DNA of 64,000 nucleotides from Thalassotalea piscium (GTDB lineage: Bacteria > Pseudomonadota > Gammaproteobacteria > Enterobacterales > Alteromonadaceae). The DNA is taken from positions 992,001 through 1,056,000 of the forward strand of contig NZ_AP027362.1 of NCBI RefSeq assembly GCF_030295935.1, in the 5' to 3' direction. The translations under genes were made by a program, and so were the position numbers. Below the pieces are notes generated by a model that saw nothing but the letters and a program-made list of their open reading frames with translations, was not told the DNA's origin and searched no databases. Each line of letters begins with the position of its first letter. Within the stretch, counting starts at the first letter, position 1. Shown here piece after piece: positions 9,327-17,317 of this stretch.

Positions 9327-10601
9327 CTAAGCTTTATTAAATCGCTCTAGTGAGAATGGGCTAATATCAAGGTATGTTGCTTCACCATTGACTAATTGTG
9401 TAATTAGTTTTCCCGTTACTGCGCCTAGCGTCAATCCTAGATGTTGATGGCCCACAGCAAAGTATATGTTGTTATGTAAAGGCGCTGTACCAATTACGGG
9501 TAATGAGTCGGGCATTGAAGGTCTAAACCCCATCCAACGCTGTTCATCTGTTGGTGCTTCACAGTCGTAAGGTGAAATATTACTAAGCACATTGAGTGCA
9601 TTTTTATATAGACTATTAGCGCGTTTCATATTAGCTGGTAAATCAAGCCCTGCAAACTCTACTGTACCTGCTAAACGCAAACCATGCGTCATTGGTGTAA
9701 TAATGAACTTTCGCTCAGCTGAAGCTACCGGGCGAGTTAAAGCATGATCTTTATTTATCTCTGGTATGTCTAGGTGATACCCGCGCTCGTATTCCATAGG
9801 AAGATTATAACCAAGTTGTTCGGCTAAAACTTTTGACCATGCGCCTGTTGCTATTACTACTTTGTCAAATACCAATTTTTCAGAATTGTTAGCTAATTCG
9901 ATATTTTTTTCACGATAATTTATCTTCGATATAGCAAGCTTTTTAAATACTGTGCCTAGTGAAAATGCATAATTAGCCAGCGATTGGCAAAACAAATAAG
10001 GATCGACAGTATGACCAACGTCAGTAAAGTACAGTGAATAATTTACTTTGTTATGAATGCTAGGCTCTAACAACAAAGTTTGTTGACGATCAAGCAATTT
10101 AACAGCAACACCTGCATTTTTATACGTGTTAAAATGCTTTGTTACTGTGTTGATGTTGGTTGTTTCAAATACTAATAAACTCCCTTTACTTGTTAATAAA
10201 TGTTCTGCATTAGCGGCTTTCAATAATGGTTTATATAATTCGATTGCATGTTTGTTAAGTGCTTTCAGTGCTTCCATGTTTTTATGGCGCTTGGCTGTAT
10301 ACATATTGCCAATAAACTTAAAGAACCAAGGTAAAACCGTAGGTAAGTACTTTGGTGAAATAGAGACAGGACCCAACGGATCCAATAATAATTTAGGAAG
10401 CTGCCAGAGTAAGTTAAATTCAGCAAGCGGAAATACTTGTTCCGTAGCGAAATGCCCAGCATTACCTTTAGAACATCCTTCTCCAATACCTGCTTTGTCT
10501 ATTAGTGTTACGTTGTAGCCATGGGCTTGAAGTTGAAGTGCGCAGTTAACTCCAATAATACCAGCGCCAATTACAGCAACTGTTTCTTTTTCTTTTGTCA
10601 T
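9327..10601 (-). CDS. FAD-dependent D-amino-acid dehydrogenase, probably for D-hydroxyproline
   Basis: A 424-residue DadA-type flavoenzyme. The N-terminal Rossmann motif VIGAGIIGVNCALQLQAHGY binds FAD, and the C-terminal half has the WMGFRPSMPDSLPVIG and VGHQHLGLTLG motifs typical of D-amino-acid dehydrogenases. It is divergent to a 4-hydroxyproline 2-epimerase, and the epimerase product (cis-4-hydroxy-D-proline) is a known substrate for such enzymes. This context makes D-hydroxyproline dehydrogenase the best guess, delivering electrons to the respiratory chain. The sequence alone does not separate this from a general D-amino-acid dehydrogenase. The start is ATG at 10601. Confidence 0.82.
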   Translation of the reverse strand: MTKEKETVAVIGAGIIGVNCALQLQAHGYNVTLIDKAGIGEGCSKGNAGHFATEQVFPLAEFNLLWQLPKLLLDPLGPVSISPKYLPTVLPWFFKFIGNMYTAKRHKNMEALKALNKHAIELYKPLLKAANAEHLLTSKGSLLVFETTNINTVTKHFNTYKNAGVAVKLLDRQQTLLLEPSIHNKVNYSLYFTDVGHTVDPYLFCQSLANYAFSLGTVFKKLAISKINYREKNIELANNSEKLVFDKVVIATGAWSKVLAEQLGYNLPMEYERGYHLDIPEINKDHALTRPVASAERKFIITPMTHGLRLAGTVEFAGLDLPANMKRANSLYKNALNVLSNISPYDCEAPTDEQRWMGFRPSMPDSLPVIGTAPLHNNIYFAVGHQHLGLTLGAVTGKLITQLVNGEATYLDISPFSLERFNKA

Positions 10602-10623
10602 TTCTTATATCTCTGTAGTAGCG

Positions 10624-10649
10624 TTGCTGAGCAGCATTGCTGAGCAGCA
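10624..10649. repeat. Two perfect 13-bp direct repeats
   Basis: TTGCTGAGCAGCA occurs twice in tandem 23 bp upstream of the dehydrogenase start. Each unit contains the near-palindrome TGCTGAGCAGCA. It falls in the likely 5' leader of that gene, so it may be a regulator site or simple slippage; role unknown. Confidence 0.6.
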
Positions 10650-10758
10650 TTTCTAATAGTATATAATCTAGATTAAATAAAGTATTAATTATTATTTTTC
10701 AGTTAGTTAATCGTTTTTAAGTAATAGAAAGTGATTTAATTCTTGTATGAATTCCTGT

Positions 10759-10770
10759 ATTGTATACAAT
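10759..10770. promoter_or_regulatory. Candidate GntR/FCD operator
   Basis: A perfect 12-bp palindrome ATTGTATACAAT lies in the divergent region between the dehydrogenase and the epimerase. Family knowledge: FadR/FCD-type GntR regulators often bind short palindromes of the TTGTATACAA kind. A GntR/FCD regulator is encoded just past the epimerase, so this is the natural operator. Inference from position and symmetry; no second copy was seen. Confidence 0.5.
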
Positions 10771-10818
10771 ATATCTGATTGATTCTAGTAATACTTAATC
10801 AATATTGGCCTATGTAGC

Positions 10819-10990
10819 ATGAAAATAAAAATGAGCAACAAAATCAATCAGGAGACTGTAGATATTGCGGCAACTCGGATTGATTGTTCTCAGCTTAATT
10901 TAGACTAGGCTGCGCAAGTCTTTCAGTGATAAACTGAAACTTATAACGCACTAAAATTGCAAATGCCGCTTGTTATCTTTAAGCGGCACT
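10819..10990 (+). other. Epimerase leader region: short ORF plus two hairpins
   Basis: The 402-bp divergent gap (10602-11003) also holds a 29-codon frame at 10819-10908 (begins MKIKMSNKINQETVD). It is followed by two hairpins, TTTCAGT/ACTGAAA at 10921-10939 and TGCCGCTT/AAGCGGCA at about 10964-10988, just before the epimerase start. The second hairpin is terminator-like but is followed only by a mixed pyrimidine stretch (CTTCTCCTTT). This could be a regulated leader or the remnant of a lost gene. No homology recognised. Confidence 0.35.
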
Positions 10991-11015
10991 TCTCCTTTAT
11001 ACGATGGAAAAATAT

Positions 11016-12029
11016 ATGATAAAAGGCACGTTTTTTTGTATTGATGCGCATACCTGTGGGAACCCAGTGCGTATAGTTACAAGTGGCCACCCAAATCTAC
11101 GTGGACACTCTATGAGTGAAAAACGTCAAGATTTTTTAGAAAACCATGATTGGATCCGCCAAGGATTAATGTTTGAACCAAGAGGGCACGACATGATGTC
11201 GGGCGCTTTTATTTATCCACCATGTAGTGAAGATGCAGACGCATCTATTTTGTTTATTGAAACATCTGGCTGTTTACCTATGTGCGGCCACGGTACTATT
11301 GGTACTGTTACTGGGGCAATTGAAAACGGCTTAATAACGCCTAAAATACCAGGACAGCTTACTCTTGATGTGCCCGCGGGTAAAATACAGGTCGAGTATC
11401 AGCAACAAAATAATAAAGTAACAGCGGTAAAACTATATAATGTTGCATCTTATCTAGCCCATCAAAATATCGTATTAGACATTCCTGAGCTAGGCCAGTT
11501 AGTTGTTGATGTTTCGTATGGTGGAAACTACTACGTTATTGTTGAACCTCAAGATAACTTTCCAGGTATAGATCAATGGAGTGCCGGTGATATTTTGCGT
11601 TGGAGCCCAATTGTACGCTCAGTTGCAGATGCTGTTTTAGAGTGTATACATCCACAAGATCCAACCGTATGTGGTATTTCACACGTTTTATGGACAGGTA
11701 GACCTCAAAATTTAGAATCAGATGCTGCTAATGCTGTTTTTTACGGTGAAAAAGCGATTGATAGATCACCTTGCGGTACAGGAACAAGTGCTCGTATGGC
11801 ACAACTTTTTGCAAAGGGGTTGTTGAGTAAAGGCGATACTTTTACCCATGAAAGCTACATTGGTAGCCAGTTTGTTGGAAAAATAGAAGACGAAGTTGAA
11901 ATTACTACACCGGCAGGTGTGATCAAAATGATCAAGCCAAGTATTCAGGGATGGGCTAAAGTTTTTGGTAAAAATTGTATAACAATTGATGACGAAGACC
12001 CTTATGCATTTGGTTTTACGGTTAGTTAA
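11016..12029 (+). CDS. 4-hydroxyproline 2-epimerase (proline racemase family)
   Basis: A proline-racemase-fold enzyme that interconverts trans-4-hydroxy-L-proline and cis-4-hydroxy-D-proline. Both catalytic cysteines are present: one in PMCGHGT (about residue 87) and one in DRSPCGTGTSA (about residue 250). Trans-3-hydroxyproline dehydratases have Thr at the second position, so epimerase is favoured. The N-terminus KGTFFCIDAHTCGNPVRIV is typical. The ATG at 11016 is preferred over 11004 because the family begins at this point and GGAAAA lies about 5 bp before it; the longer form adds MEKY. Neighbours are a FAD dehydrogenase and a GntR regulator; the deaminase and semialdehyde dehydrogenase that finish the pathway are absent. 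Confidence 0.88.
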   Translation: MIKGTFFCIDAHTCGNPVRIVTSGHPNLRGHSMSEKRQDFLENHDWIRQGLMFEPRGHDMMSGAFIYPPCSEDADASILFIETSGCLPMCGHGTIGTVTGAIENGLITPKIPGQLTLDVPAGKIQVEYQQQNNKVTAVKLYNVASYLAHQNIVLDIPELGQLVVDVSYGGNYYVIVEPQDNFPGIDQWSAGDILRWSPIVRSVADAVLECIHPQDPTVCGISHVLWTGRPQNLESDAANAVFYGEKAIDRSPCGTGTSARMAQLFAKGLLSKGDTFTHESYIGSQFVGKIEDEVEITTPAGVIKMIKPSIQGWAKVFGKNCITIDDEDPYAFGFTVS

Positions 12030-12258
12030 CGTAGTAAATAGTGACAAGGTATACAGCGGCAAGTAAGTGAGAAGTTGAACAGACAGTTGCTATTAACCGT
12101 ATTCTTTCTCGTTACAGTTAGGTGTCGGTAGCTAGGCGGTTTGAGAAAGTAATTTGTTTTTATAGCCTGCCAAGTGTTTTACTGCTTTGGTTGTAACTAG
12201 ATTGAGCTAATCTTATTTAAGGTTAACAATTGACTCAGTCATTTATTCAACACGTATT
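12030..12258. other. Epimerase / GntR regulator gap, upstream part
   Basis: This 229-bp stretch has no open frame of note and no recognised repeat; it leads into the terminator at 12259-12294. Confidence 0.4.
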
Positions 12259-12294
12259 AAAGAAGTTATTATTGCTAATAACTTCTTTTTTTTT
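12259..12294 (+). terminator. Strong rho-independent terminator after the epimerase
   Basis: A perfect 13-bp stem AAAGAAGTTATTA / TAATAACTTCTTT around a TTGC loop is followed by a run of T. It separates the epimerase from the GntR regulator gene, which must therefore have its own promoter. Confidence 0.92.
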
Positions 12295-12320
12295 GTGTTT
12301 ATTATTCTAATCCTTATAAT
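12293..12320 (+). promoter_or_regulatory. Candidate sigma-70 promoter of the GntR gene
   Basis: TTGTGT, a 16-bp spacer, then a perfect TATAAT at 12315-12320, followed 17 bp later by an AGGAAA ribosome-binding site and ATG at 12349. The -35 box overlaps the T-run of the upstream terminator. Read by eye only. Confidence 0.5.
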
Positions 12321-12348
12321 AGTCGTTAATGACCTCTAGGAAAAGTAT

Positions 12349-13014
12349 ATGAGCATAGTATTTAAAACTCGAACTCAGTTAGTTGTTGAAACTTTGAGAG
12401 AAAAAATTCTTAACGGTGAAATCAAGGCCGGACAAGCATTACGTCAAGCTGCTTTAGCTGAAGAATTAAATGTTAGTAGAATTCCTGTTAGAGAAGCGTT
12501 ACTACAATTAGAGGCGGAAGGGCTGGTATCATTTGAGCCTCATAAAGGTGCTACTGCAACGGAACTCAATGTTGAGCAGGTAGATGAATTATTTGAATTG
12601 CGGGCTATGCTTGAAGCTAATTTATTAGCTGACTCTATTCCTAATCTTAGTGAAGAAAAACTTGCAGAGGCCACCGAGCTTCTGTCTGAATTAGCTCAAG
12701 CGTTAGGGAAAGAAAATGCTGTTAATACTTGGAGTGCGTTAAACTCCAATTATCATAACTGTTTATATTCAGGTGCAGACCGACCACAAACTCAAGATTT
12801 AGTAAATATTCTCAATAAAAATTCAGATCGCTATATTCGAATGCACTTATTATGGGCTGGTGGCATTTCTAAAGCCGAATCAGAGCATAATGAATTATTA
12901 ACATTGTGCAAAGCCAAAGAAACAGAAAAAGCTGTAGCCGTGCTCAAGCAACATATCTTAGGCTCAAGAGATGAAATTAAAGAATTTTTAATTGAAAGAG
13001 AAAAGCAGCAATAA
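12349..13014 (+). CDS. GntR-family regulator with FCD domain
   Basis: A 221-residue regulator. The winged helix at about residues 8-72 has the diagnostic motifs ILNGEIKAGQ, LAEELNVSRIPVREALLQLEAEGLV and PHKGATA. An all-helical FCD ligand-binding domain covers about 80-210. FCD regulators respond to small carboxylates or amino-acid derivatives. Its position beside the hydroxyproline epimerase and dehydrogenase suggests it controls them through the ATTGTATACAAT palindrome at 10759, with hydroxyproline or a breakdown product as effector. Family certain; ligand inferred. Confidence 0.93.
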   Translation: MSIVFKTRTQLVVETLREKILNGEIKAGQALRQAALAEELNVSRIPVREALLQLEAEGLVSFEPHKGATATELNVEQVDELFELRAMLEANLLADSIPNLSEEKLAEATELLSELAQALGKENAVNTWSALNSNYHNCLYSGADRPQTQDLVNILNKNSDRYIRMHLLWAGGISKAESEHNELLTLCKAKETEKAVAVLKQHILGSRDEIKEFLIEREKQQ

Positions 13015-13140
13015 TAGTAAGGTAGATTGAGTTTTAATTTTTTCAAATCTACTAATCTACTATGTGTAAGCTAATGTTGTTTTTGTTTTTCATTTTGGGC
13101 ATGCCCTTTGAATACGCTTAAATATGATTTACTTTTAGTT

Positions 13141-13217
13141 GTAGCTCATTTATAAATAAAAATTATACTTTTCGCTACGCCCCAATTTAATCATGCTTAT
13201 TTTGTACAAACTTGTGT
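13141..13217. repeat. Decayed remnant of MITE family B, reverse orientation
   Basis: The 337-bp gap 13015-13351 contains a stretch whose reverse complement follows the left quarter of element B with many substitutions: TTGTACAAAATAAGCATGAT, then GGGGCGTAGCGAA, then TAAATGAGCTA. The intact copies have GTACGAATTAAACATGAT, GAGGCGTAGCGAA and TAAATGAGCTA in the same order. The rest of the element is gone. Nothing else was recognised in the gap. Confidence 0.6.
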
Positions 13218-13351
13218 CTAGTAAAGGTTAATACATCCTTATTTTCTGTGATTTTATTGTAAAATACGCCCATAAGTTAGCGAGTGGGCTATTATAAATT
13301 GATACCCGTAAAGTTTTAAATTGTAGCATTTTCGTCTTGAGATAATTGAGT

Positions 13352-13663
13352 ATGCAGTTAGAGTTTTTTGATGTTCCTAGTCCATGCATAGGTATTTGTC
13401 AGTCAGACGACAAAGGTCTATGCAAAGGCTGCTTTAGATCTCGTGATGAAAGGCAAACATGGACACATTTAACCTCTGATGATAAACAAAAGGTTATCAA
13501 ACGCTGTCAACAAAGAAAAAAACGTAAAGAAAAGTTAGTTAAACCAAAAGTTGAAGAGCAAGAATTAGCGATTGAAATTAAACAGCCCTCGTTACTTGAT
13601 CAACCAAATAAGCCTGTTATTTGCACAAAAGAGAATGTTGACTTTGGTGATTTTGAGTTGTAG
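13352..13663 (+). CDS. DUF1289 domain protein
   Basis: A 103-residue protein. The N-terminal DUF1289 domain has the cysteine pattern SPCIGICQSDDKGLCKGCFR, which looks like a small metal-binding module, followed by the conserved W and RCQQRKKRKE basic stretch. The C-terminal 40 residues are not conserved-looking. ATG at 13352 is preferred over the in-frame TTG at 13346 because the TTGAGA ribosome-binding site lies 9 bp before the ATG. Function of the family is unknown. It converges on the PEP-CTERM gene across a shared bidirectional terminator. Confidence 0.88.
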   Translation: MQLEFFDVPSPCIGICQSDDKGLCKGCFRSRDERQTWTHLTSDDKQKVIKRCQQRKKRKEKLVKPKVEEQELAIEIKQPSLLDQPNKPVICTKENVDFGDFEL

Positions 13664-13702
13664 TTAATCTGACTTTTTAACATTAAATTCGTTGGTATGA
13701 AA

Positions 13703-13733
13703 AAAAGGCATTTATCTATGATAAATGCCTTTT
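13703..13733. terminator. Bidirectional terminator between convergent genes
   Basis: AAAAGGCATTTAT / ATAAATGCCTTTT around a CTATG loop, flanked by A-rich sequence on the left and T-rich on the right, so it can serve both the DUF1289 gene (+) and the PEP-CTERM gene (-). Confidence 0.9.
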
Positions 13734-13764
13734 ATAATAGTGATTGTAAAATCAAAAAAGTGAT

Positions 13765-14490
13765 TTATTTTTTGCAAAAACGGCGAGTAGTTAAACCAGC
13801 AAGCGCTAAAGTAAATATTGCTAATGTTGATGGTTCAGGTACAGCAACATTACCAAAAGTTAAATTATCGTAGCGTACTTGGTAACCGCCTTCATCAGAC
13901 ATTGAGTTATAACCGTTTAGTATAACCCAGCCTAAATAAGCACTAGTTGAAGCTCCTGTATGTATTAGGTTTCCATTAACAAAATATTGGTAAGTTCCCC
14001 CGTTTAACATGATTTCAAGTTGGTTAAACGCATCCATTGTATATAAAGAGCTTGGTGGCAATACCCAACCTGGACCTGATTCCCATTTAGCAACCCCCGT
14101 ATGACCATTATGATTATTTTGAAACTCAAGGATTGGGAACTCATTTGCACGAGAATCATCGGCGTTATGCGCAACTCCCCACATACCAGCGAATCGACCG
14201 GAGGCAGTCCAGCTTGAATCGATCCACATATCAACAGACATATAGTTAGCCTTACCTATATCTAATTGCATACCTTGAGTAGCTTGATGTCCGCTAGTTA
14301 TAAGGCCATTAACAGTCATAACCAATTCGTTATTAATAATTTCAAATCCGGCCGGTGTAGCTCTATCTTTTATCCAATCAGATAGAGAATCTCCATCATC
14401 GAATGTTAGTGTCATTAAACTTGCATTAGCTAAGCTACTTACTGCTAATAAAAGTGCACCTGCTGTGGCTGCTAAGTATTTTGATTTCAT
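13765..14490 (-). CDS. PEP-CTERM-anchored exported protein
   Basis: A 241-residue secreted protein. It has an N-terminal signal peptide (ATAGALLLAVSSLANA, cleavage near residue 23) and a body resembling a concanavalin-like jelly-roll domain (repeated W, G and N-rich strands, e.g. DMWIDSSW and YFVNGNLIHTG). A C-terminal PEP-CTERM sorting signal closes it: VPEPSTLAIF, a hydrophobic stretch, then basic TTRRFCKK. In this system an exosortase cleaves the tag during transfer to the surface, usually in exopolysaccharide-producing bacteria. No exosortase gene is in the window. The binding target is unknown; a sugar is plausible for the fold but not shown. Confidence 0.85.
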   Translation of the reverse strand: MKSKYLAATAGALLLAVSSLANASLMTLTFDDGDSLSDWIKDRATPAGFEIINNELVMTVNGLITSGHQATQGMQLDIGKANYMSVDMWIDSSWTASGRFAGMWGVAHNADDSRANEFPILEFQNNHNGHTGVAKWESGPGWVLPPSSLYTMDAFNQLEIMLNGGTYQYFVNGNLIHTGASTSAYLGWVILNGYNSMSDEGGYQVRYDNLTFGNVAVPEPSTLAIFTLALAGLTTRRFCKK

Positions 14491-14965
14491 TAAAGTTTCC
14501 TTCTCTAGTTTGGTTTTATTGTACTATGGTGCAACACGCAATTTGTATGCCGAGTATGTAATTTATTTTAAATACAGTTACTTAAGGTTATCGTATAGAT
14601 AGTTAACGCTAAAGTGTTAAAAAAGCTGACACATTAGACAGGTAAACTTTGAAAGAACAAATTCAATAAGCGTTATATTTGATAAACTGTGCTTAAAAAT
14701 TATATTTAACTTTACCTGTTACTCTACTGTTGCAATAAGCAAAAAATGCAGGTGCAACAGATTGTTGACAGCCTTTATTAGCTATATTTTGTTAGAAATA
14801 GCGTTTAACTAATGCATTGATATAATGTGGCTAAATAAAAATGAGTAACGAATGCATAGCATCTGATATTTAGCTTTAATTAAAGAGTAAATGTTATAGC
14901 TACATGTATGAATAAATTTAACTAGTCGCTTTTTGGTTAGTAAGTTATTAGGAGATATTTTGTCG
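14491..14965. other. Divergent region, PEP-CTERM gene / fahA
   Basis: A 475-bp AT-rich region with promoters expected in both directions. A TATAAT at 14821-14826 is a possible -10 for fahA, but no good -35 was found. An open frame on the minus strand (14809-15081) overlaps fahA and is not credible as a gene. No repeat family recognised. Confidence 0.4.
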
Positions 14966-16312
14966 ATGACAACTATAGAAAAAACTGCACAGTCAACAAT
15001 GCATGTGTTAAACGAAACCCATAACCCATCACTTAAAAGCTGGGTAATATCAGCGAATAACTCGTCGTGTGATTTTCCCATTCAAAATTTGCCTTTTGCT
15101 ATTTTTAAACAAAAAGGAAGCGAAGAAGCATTTCGTGGAGGGGTTGCTATCGGCGATCAAATTATTGACTTAGCAGCATTAGCAAATAAAAAACACTTTA
15201 AGGGTAAAGTGCAAGAGGCGTTGGTTGCATGTGCAAAAGATCAGCTAAATGATTTTATGGCTATGGGGAAACTTGCTTGGTCTGAATTAAGATCTGCACT
15301 TTCAAAAGCACTTACTGAAGGTGCTGCTGAGCAGGCAGTTATTGCTGATTGTTTAATCTCCCAAAATAATGCTGTATACGCCTTACCATGTAACATTGGA
15401 GACTACACCGACTTTTATACGTCTATTAATCATGCAACATCGGTAGGTAAAAAATTCCGCCCAGATAATCCGTTATTACCTAATTATAAATGGATACCAA
15501 TTGGTTATCATGGCCGTTCTTCTTCAATAGACGTTTCAGGTCAAACGTTTAAGCGACCTAAGGGACAAACTAAAGCACCAACGGCAGAAGTACCTTCATT
15601 TGGCCCTTGTAAGCGTTTAGATTATGAGCTAGAAATAGGTATTTTTATTGGTAGTGGCAATGTGCTTGGAGAGCCCGTTTCTATTAATAATGCTGAAGAC
15701 CATGTTTTTGGTATTTGTCTATTTAACGACTGGTCAGCTCGAGATATTCAAGGATGGGAATATCAGCCATTAGGTCCATTTTTATCAAAAAGCTTTGCTT
15801 CAACCATTTCACCTTGGATTGTAACTACCGAAGCATTAGCACCTTACCGTAAAAAGTGGACGAGAGATCAAGCTGATCCTCAGCCTATGCCTTATTTAGA
15901 GTCAGAATTAAATAGAGACGTTGGTTCGTTTGATATTCAATTACAAGTCTTGCTAGAAACTGAAAAAATGCGCGCTCAATCTCAGGCAGCAGTGCAGTTA
16001 TCGCAGTCAAATTTTCAAGACTCATACTGGACAGTTGCTCAAATGGTTGCACATCACACAGTTAATGGCTGTAATTTAAAGCCTGGTGATATGTTTGGAA
16101 GTGGTACTCAGTCGGGCCCTAATCCAGAAGAAGCCGGTTCTTTATTAGAACTATCTAATGCGGGAAGTGAGCCTATTTCTCTTCCTAATGGTGAAACCCG
16201 AACATTTCTAGAAGATGGCGATAACGTTATTATGAAAGGTTGGTGTCAAAAAGAGGGCGCTGCTAGAATTGGTTTCGGTGAAGTGTCAGCGACAATTTTA
16301 CCTGCAGAATAA
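14966..16312 (+). CDS. fahA: Fumarylacetoacetase
   Basis: Hydrolyses fumarylacetoacetate to fumarate and acetoacetate, the last step of tyrosine/homogentisate breakdown. About 448 residues; the N-terminus LNETHNPSLKSW and IQNLPFAIF is typical. The catalytic core shows DYTDFYTSINHATSVGKKFRP (metal Asp and general-base His), the Glu pair in YELEIGIF, and DWSARDIQGWEYQPLGPF. ATG at 14966 is chosen because GGAG lies 11 bp upstream; TTG at 14960 is also possible, but the earlier TTG at 14933 lies upstream of this ribosome-binding site and is unlikely. Homogentisate dioxygenase and maleylacetoacetate isomerase genes are not adjacent, which is unusual. Confidence 0.94.
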   Translation: MTTIEKTAQSTMHVLNETHNPSLKSWVISANNSSCDFPIQNLPFAIFKQKGSEEAFRGGVAIGDQIIDLAALANKKHFKGKVQEALVACAKDQLNDFMAMGKLAWSELRSALSKALTEGAAEQAVIADCLISQNNAVYALPCNIGDYTDFYTSINHATSVGKKFRPDNPLLPNYKWIPIGYHGRSSSIDVSGQTFKRPKGQTKAPTAEVPSFGPCKRLDYELEIGIFIGSGNVLGEPVSINNAEDHVFGICLFNDWSARDIQGWEYQPLGPFLSKSFASTISPWIVTTEALAPYRKKWTRDQADPQPMPYLESELNRDVGSFDIQLQVLLETEKMRAQSQAAVQLSQSNFQDSYWTVAQMVAHHTVNGCNLKPGDMFGSGTQSGPNPEEAGSLLELSNAGSEPISLPNGETRTFLEDGDNVIMKGWCQKEGAARIGFGEVSATILPAE

Positions 16313-16337
16313 ATTACTTTTTTCTCCATTTTTAATG

Positions 16338-16727
16338 AATGGCCTAGGGTCTGTTGATCTTTCATTTTAGCCTCTGCTATAGACTGTTTTTTAAGATAAC
16401 AAGGCGAAAATGGTGCAATGTAGCATTCTCGGCTTTGGCATCCTGCGTCGCTCTACCTTCTGCATCCGTGCAGTCGTACTTTAACCATTTTTAACGATGT
16501 TAGGTTGAAAAATAGTCATAGCCCTTTGGGTTGCCATGAAAAAGCGTCACTCTTTGTTGCCTACAGGATGTAGGTACTTAACGAGAGCAGGACGCGGCAG
16601 TTGTACTTAATGTGCATTTGGAACAACCAAATATTACATTAAGTGCCTCGACTGTCATCTTTTTCAAATGCAACAGAGCTATAAACTGAAAGATCAACAG
16701 ACCCTAGTATTACGTTAGGCCATTTTT
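16338..16727 (+). terminator. fahA terminator split by a MITE
   Basis: The left arm AATGGCCTA (16338-16346) and right arm TAGGCCATT followed by TTTT (16716-16727) form a perfect 9-bp stem. Element A (16345-16706) sits in what would have been the loop. Removing the element and one TA leaves a normal hairpin of about 8-nt loop plus T-run, 26 bp after fahA. Inference from direct base pairing. Confidence 0.65.
16345..16706 (-). mobile_element. MITE-like element family A, copy 1 (362 bp)
   Basis: Terminal inverted repeats TAGGGTCTGTTGATCTTTC and GAAAGATCAACAGACCCTA, with TA (extended CTAG) at both outer ends. A copy of exactly the same length lies in the opposite orientation at 61681-62042, and an internally deleted relative at 47712-47881. 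No transposase frame. Orientation here is set relative to the 61681 copy. TA duplication would fit IS630/Tc1-like mobilisation, but that is an inference. Confidence 0.88.
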
Positions 16728-17317
16728 GTATTACTCTTTTCTGCTTTTTTATCAATTTTTTTTCTTCGTTTTTTGGGTTCTTATCCTGTATTTAAGAATA
16801 TTTATTCGTTTATTGTTGTTTGCTAATAGATTAAGCAAATCTTTGTGAGATGAGCTAAGTGTTATTTTTGTTTATTATGTATTCATTGTATAAAGTATGC
16901 ATCGAGACAGTTGGTTTCAATGCTCTATAAGCTCAGCCTAAACAAAGCAATAAAAATTTAATTATTGTTTATAAATTATCTGAATAGTGAATATTTTTTT
17001 AGTGAACAGGTGTTTTCTTATACGAAGTTTTTCGCAGTATATAAAATAGCAATACTCCTTTAGAGGTATTGTATTCTCTAATAAAAATAAAGTTTATGAC
17101 TATGGTTAGCTGTACGGTCAAACTTTAAATGCTTGGAAGCCTCGTTAAAATCTTAGAAAAAGTTGTTAATTAACGCTTGTAATGCATAGTTAGCTACTCT
17201 ATAACAATAGAAGCTTAATTTAAGTTAACTGTATATTTACAATTATGCATAACTATTTAAGCAATAAAAATATAATAAAACATAAAATAATAAATTTTTG
17301 TCTAGGAAGGAAATTAC
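16728..17317. other. Long AT-rich leader upstream of the second TonB receptor
   Basis: 590 bp without a credible gene. It is very AT-rich towards the right and ends with a strong AGGAAGG ribosome-binding site. It probably holds the receptor promoter. No Fur box or other operator could be identified with confidence. Confidence 0.4.

Noticed and set aside
14809-15081. 90-codon minus-strand open frame upstream of and overlapping fahA
   Set aside because: Overlaps the start of a certain gene, has no family resemblance and no ribosome-binding site.
17060-17085. Hairpin CAATAC / GTATTG in the leader of the second TonB receptor as a riboswitch
   Set aside because: Only six firm pairs, no conserved riboswitch core recognised.
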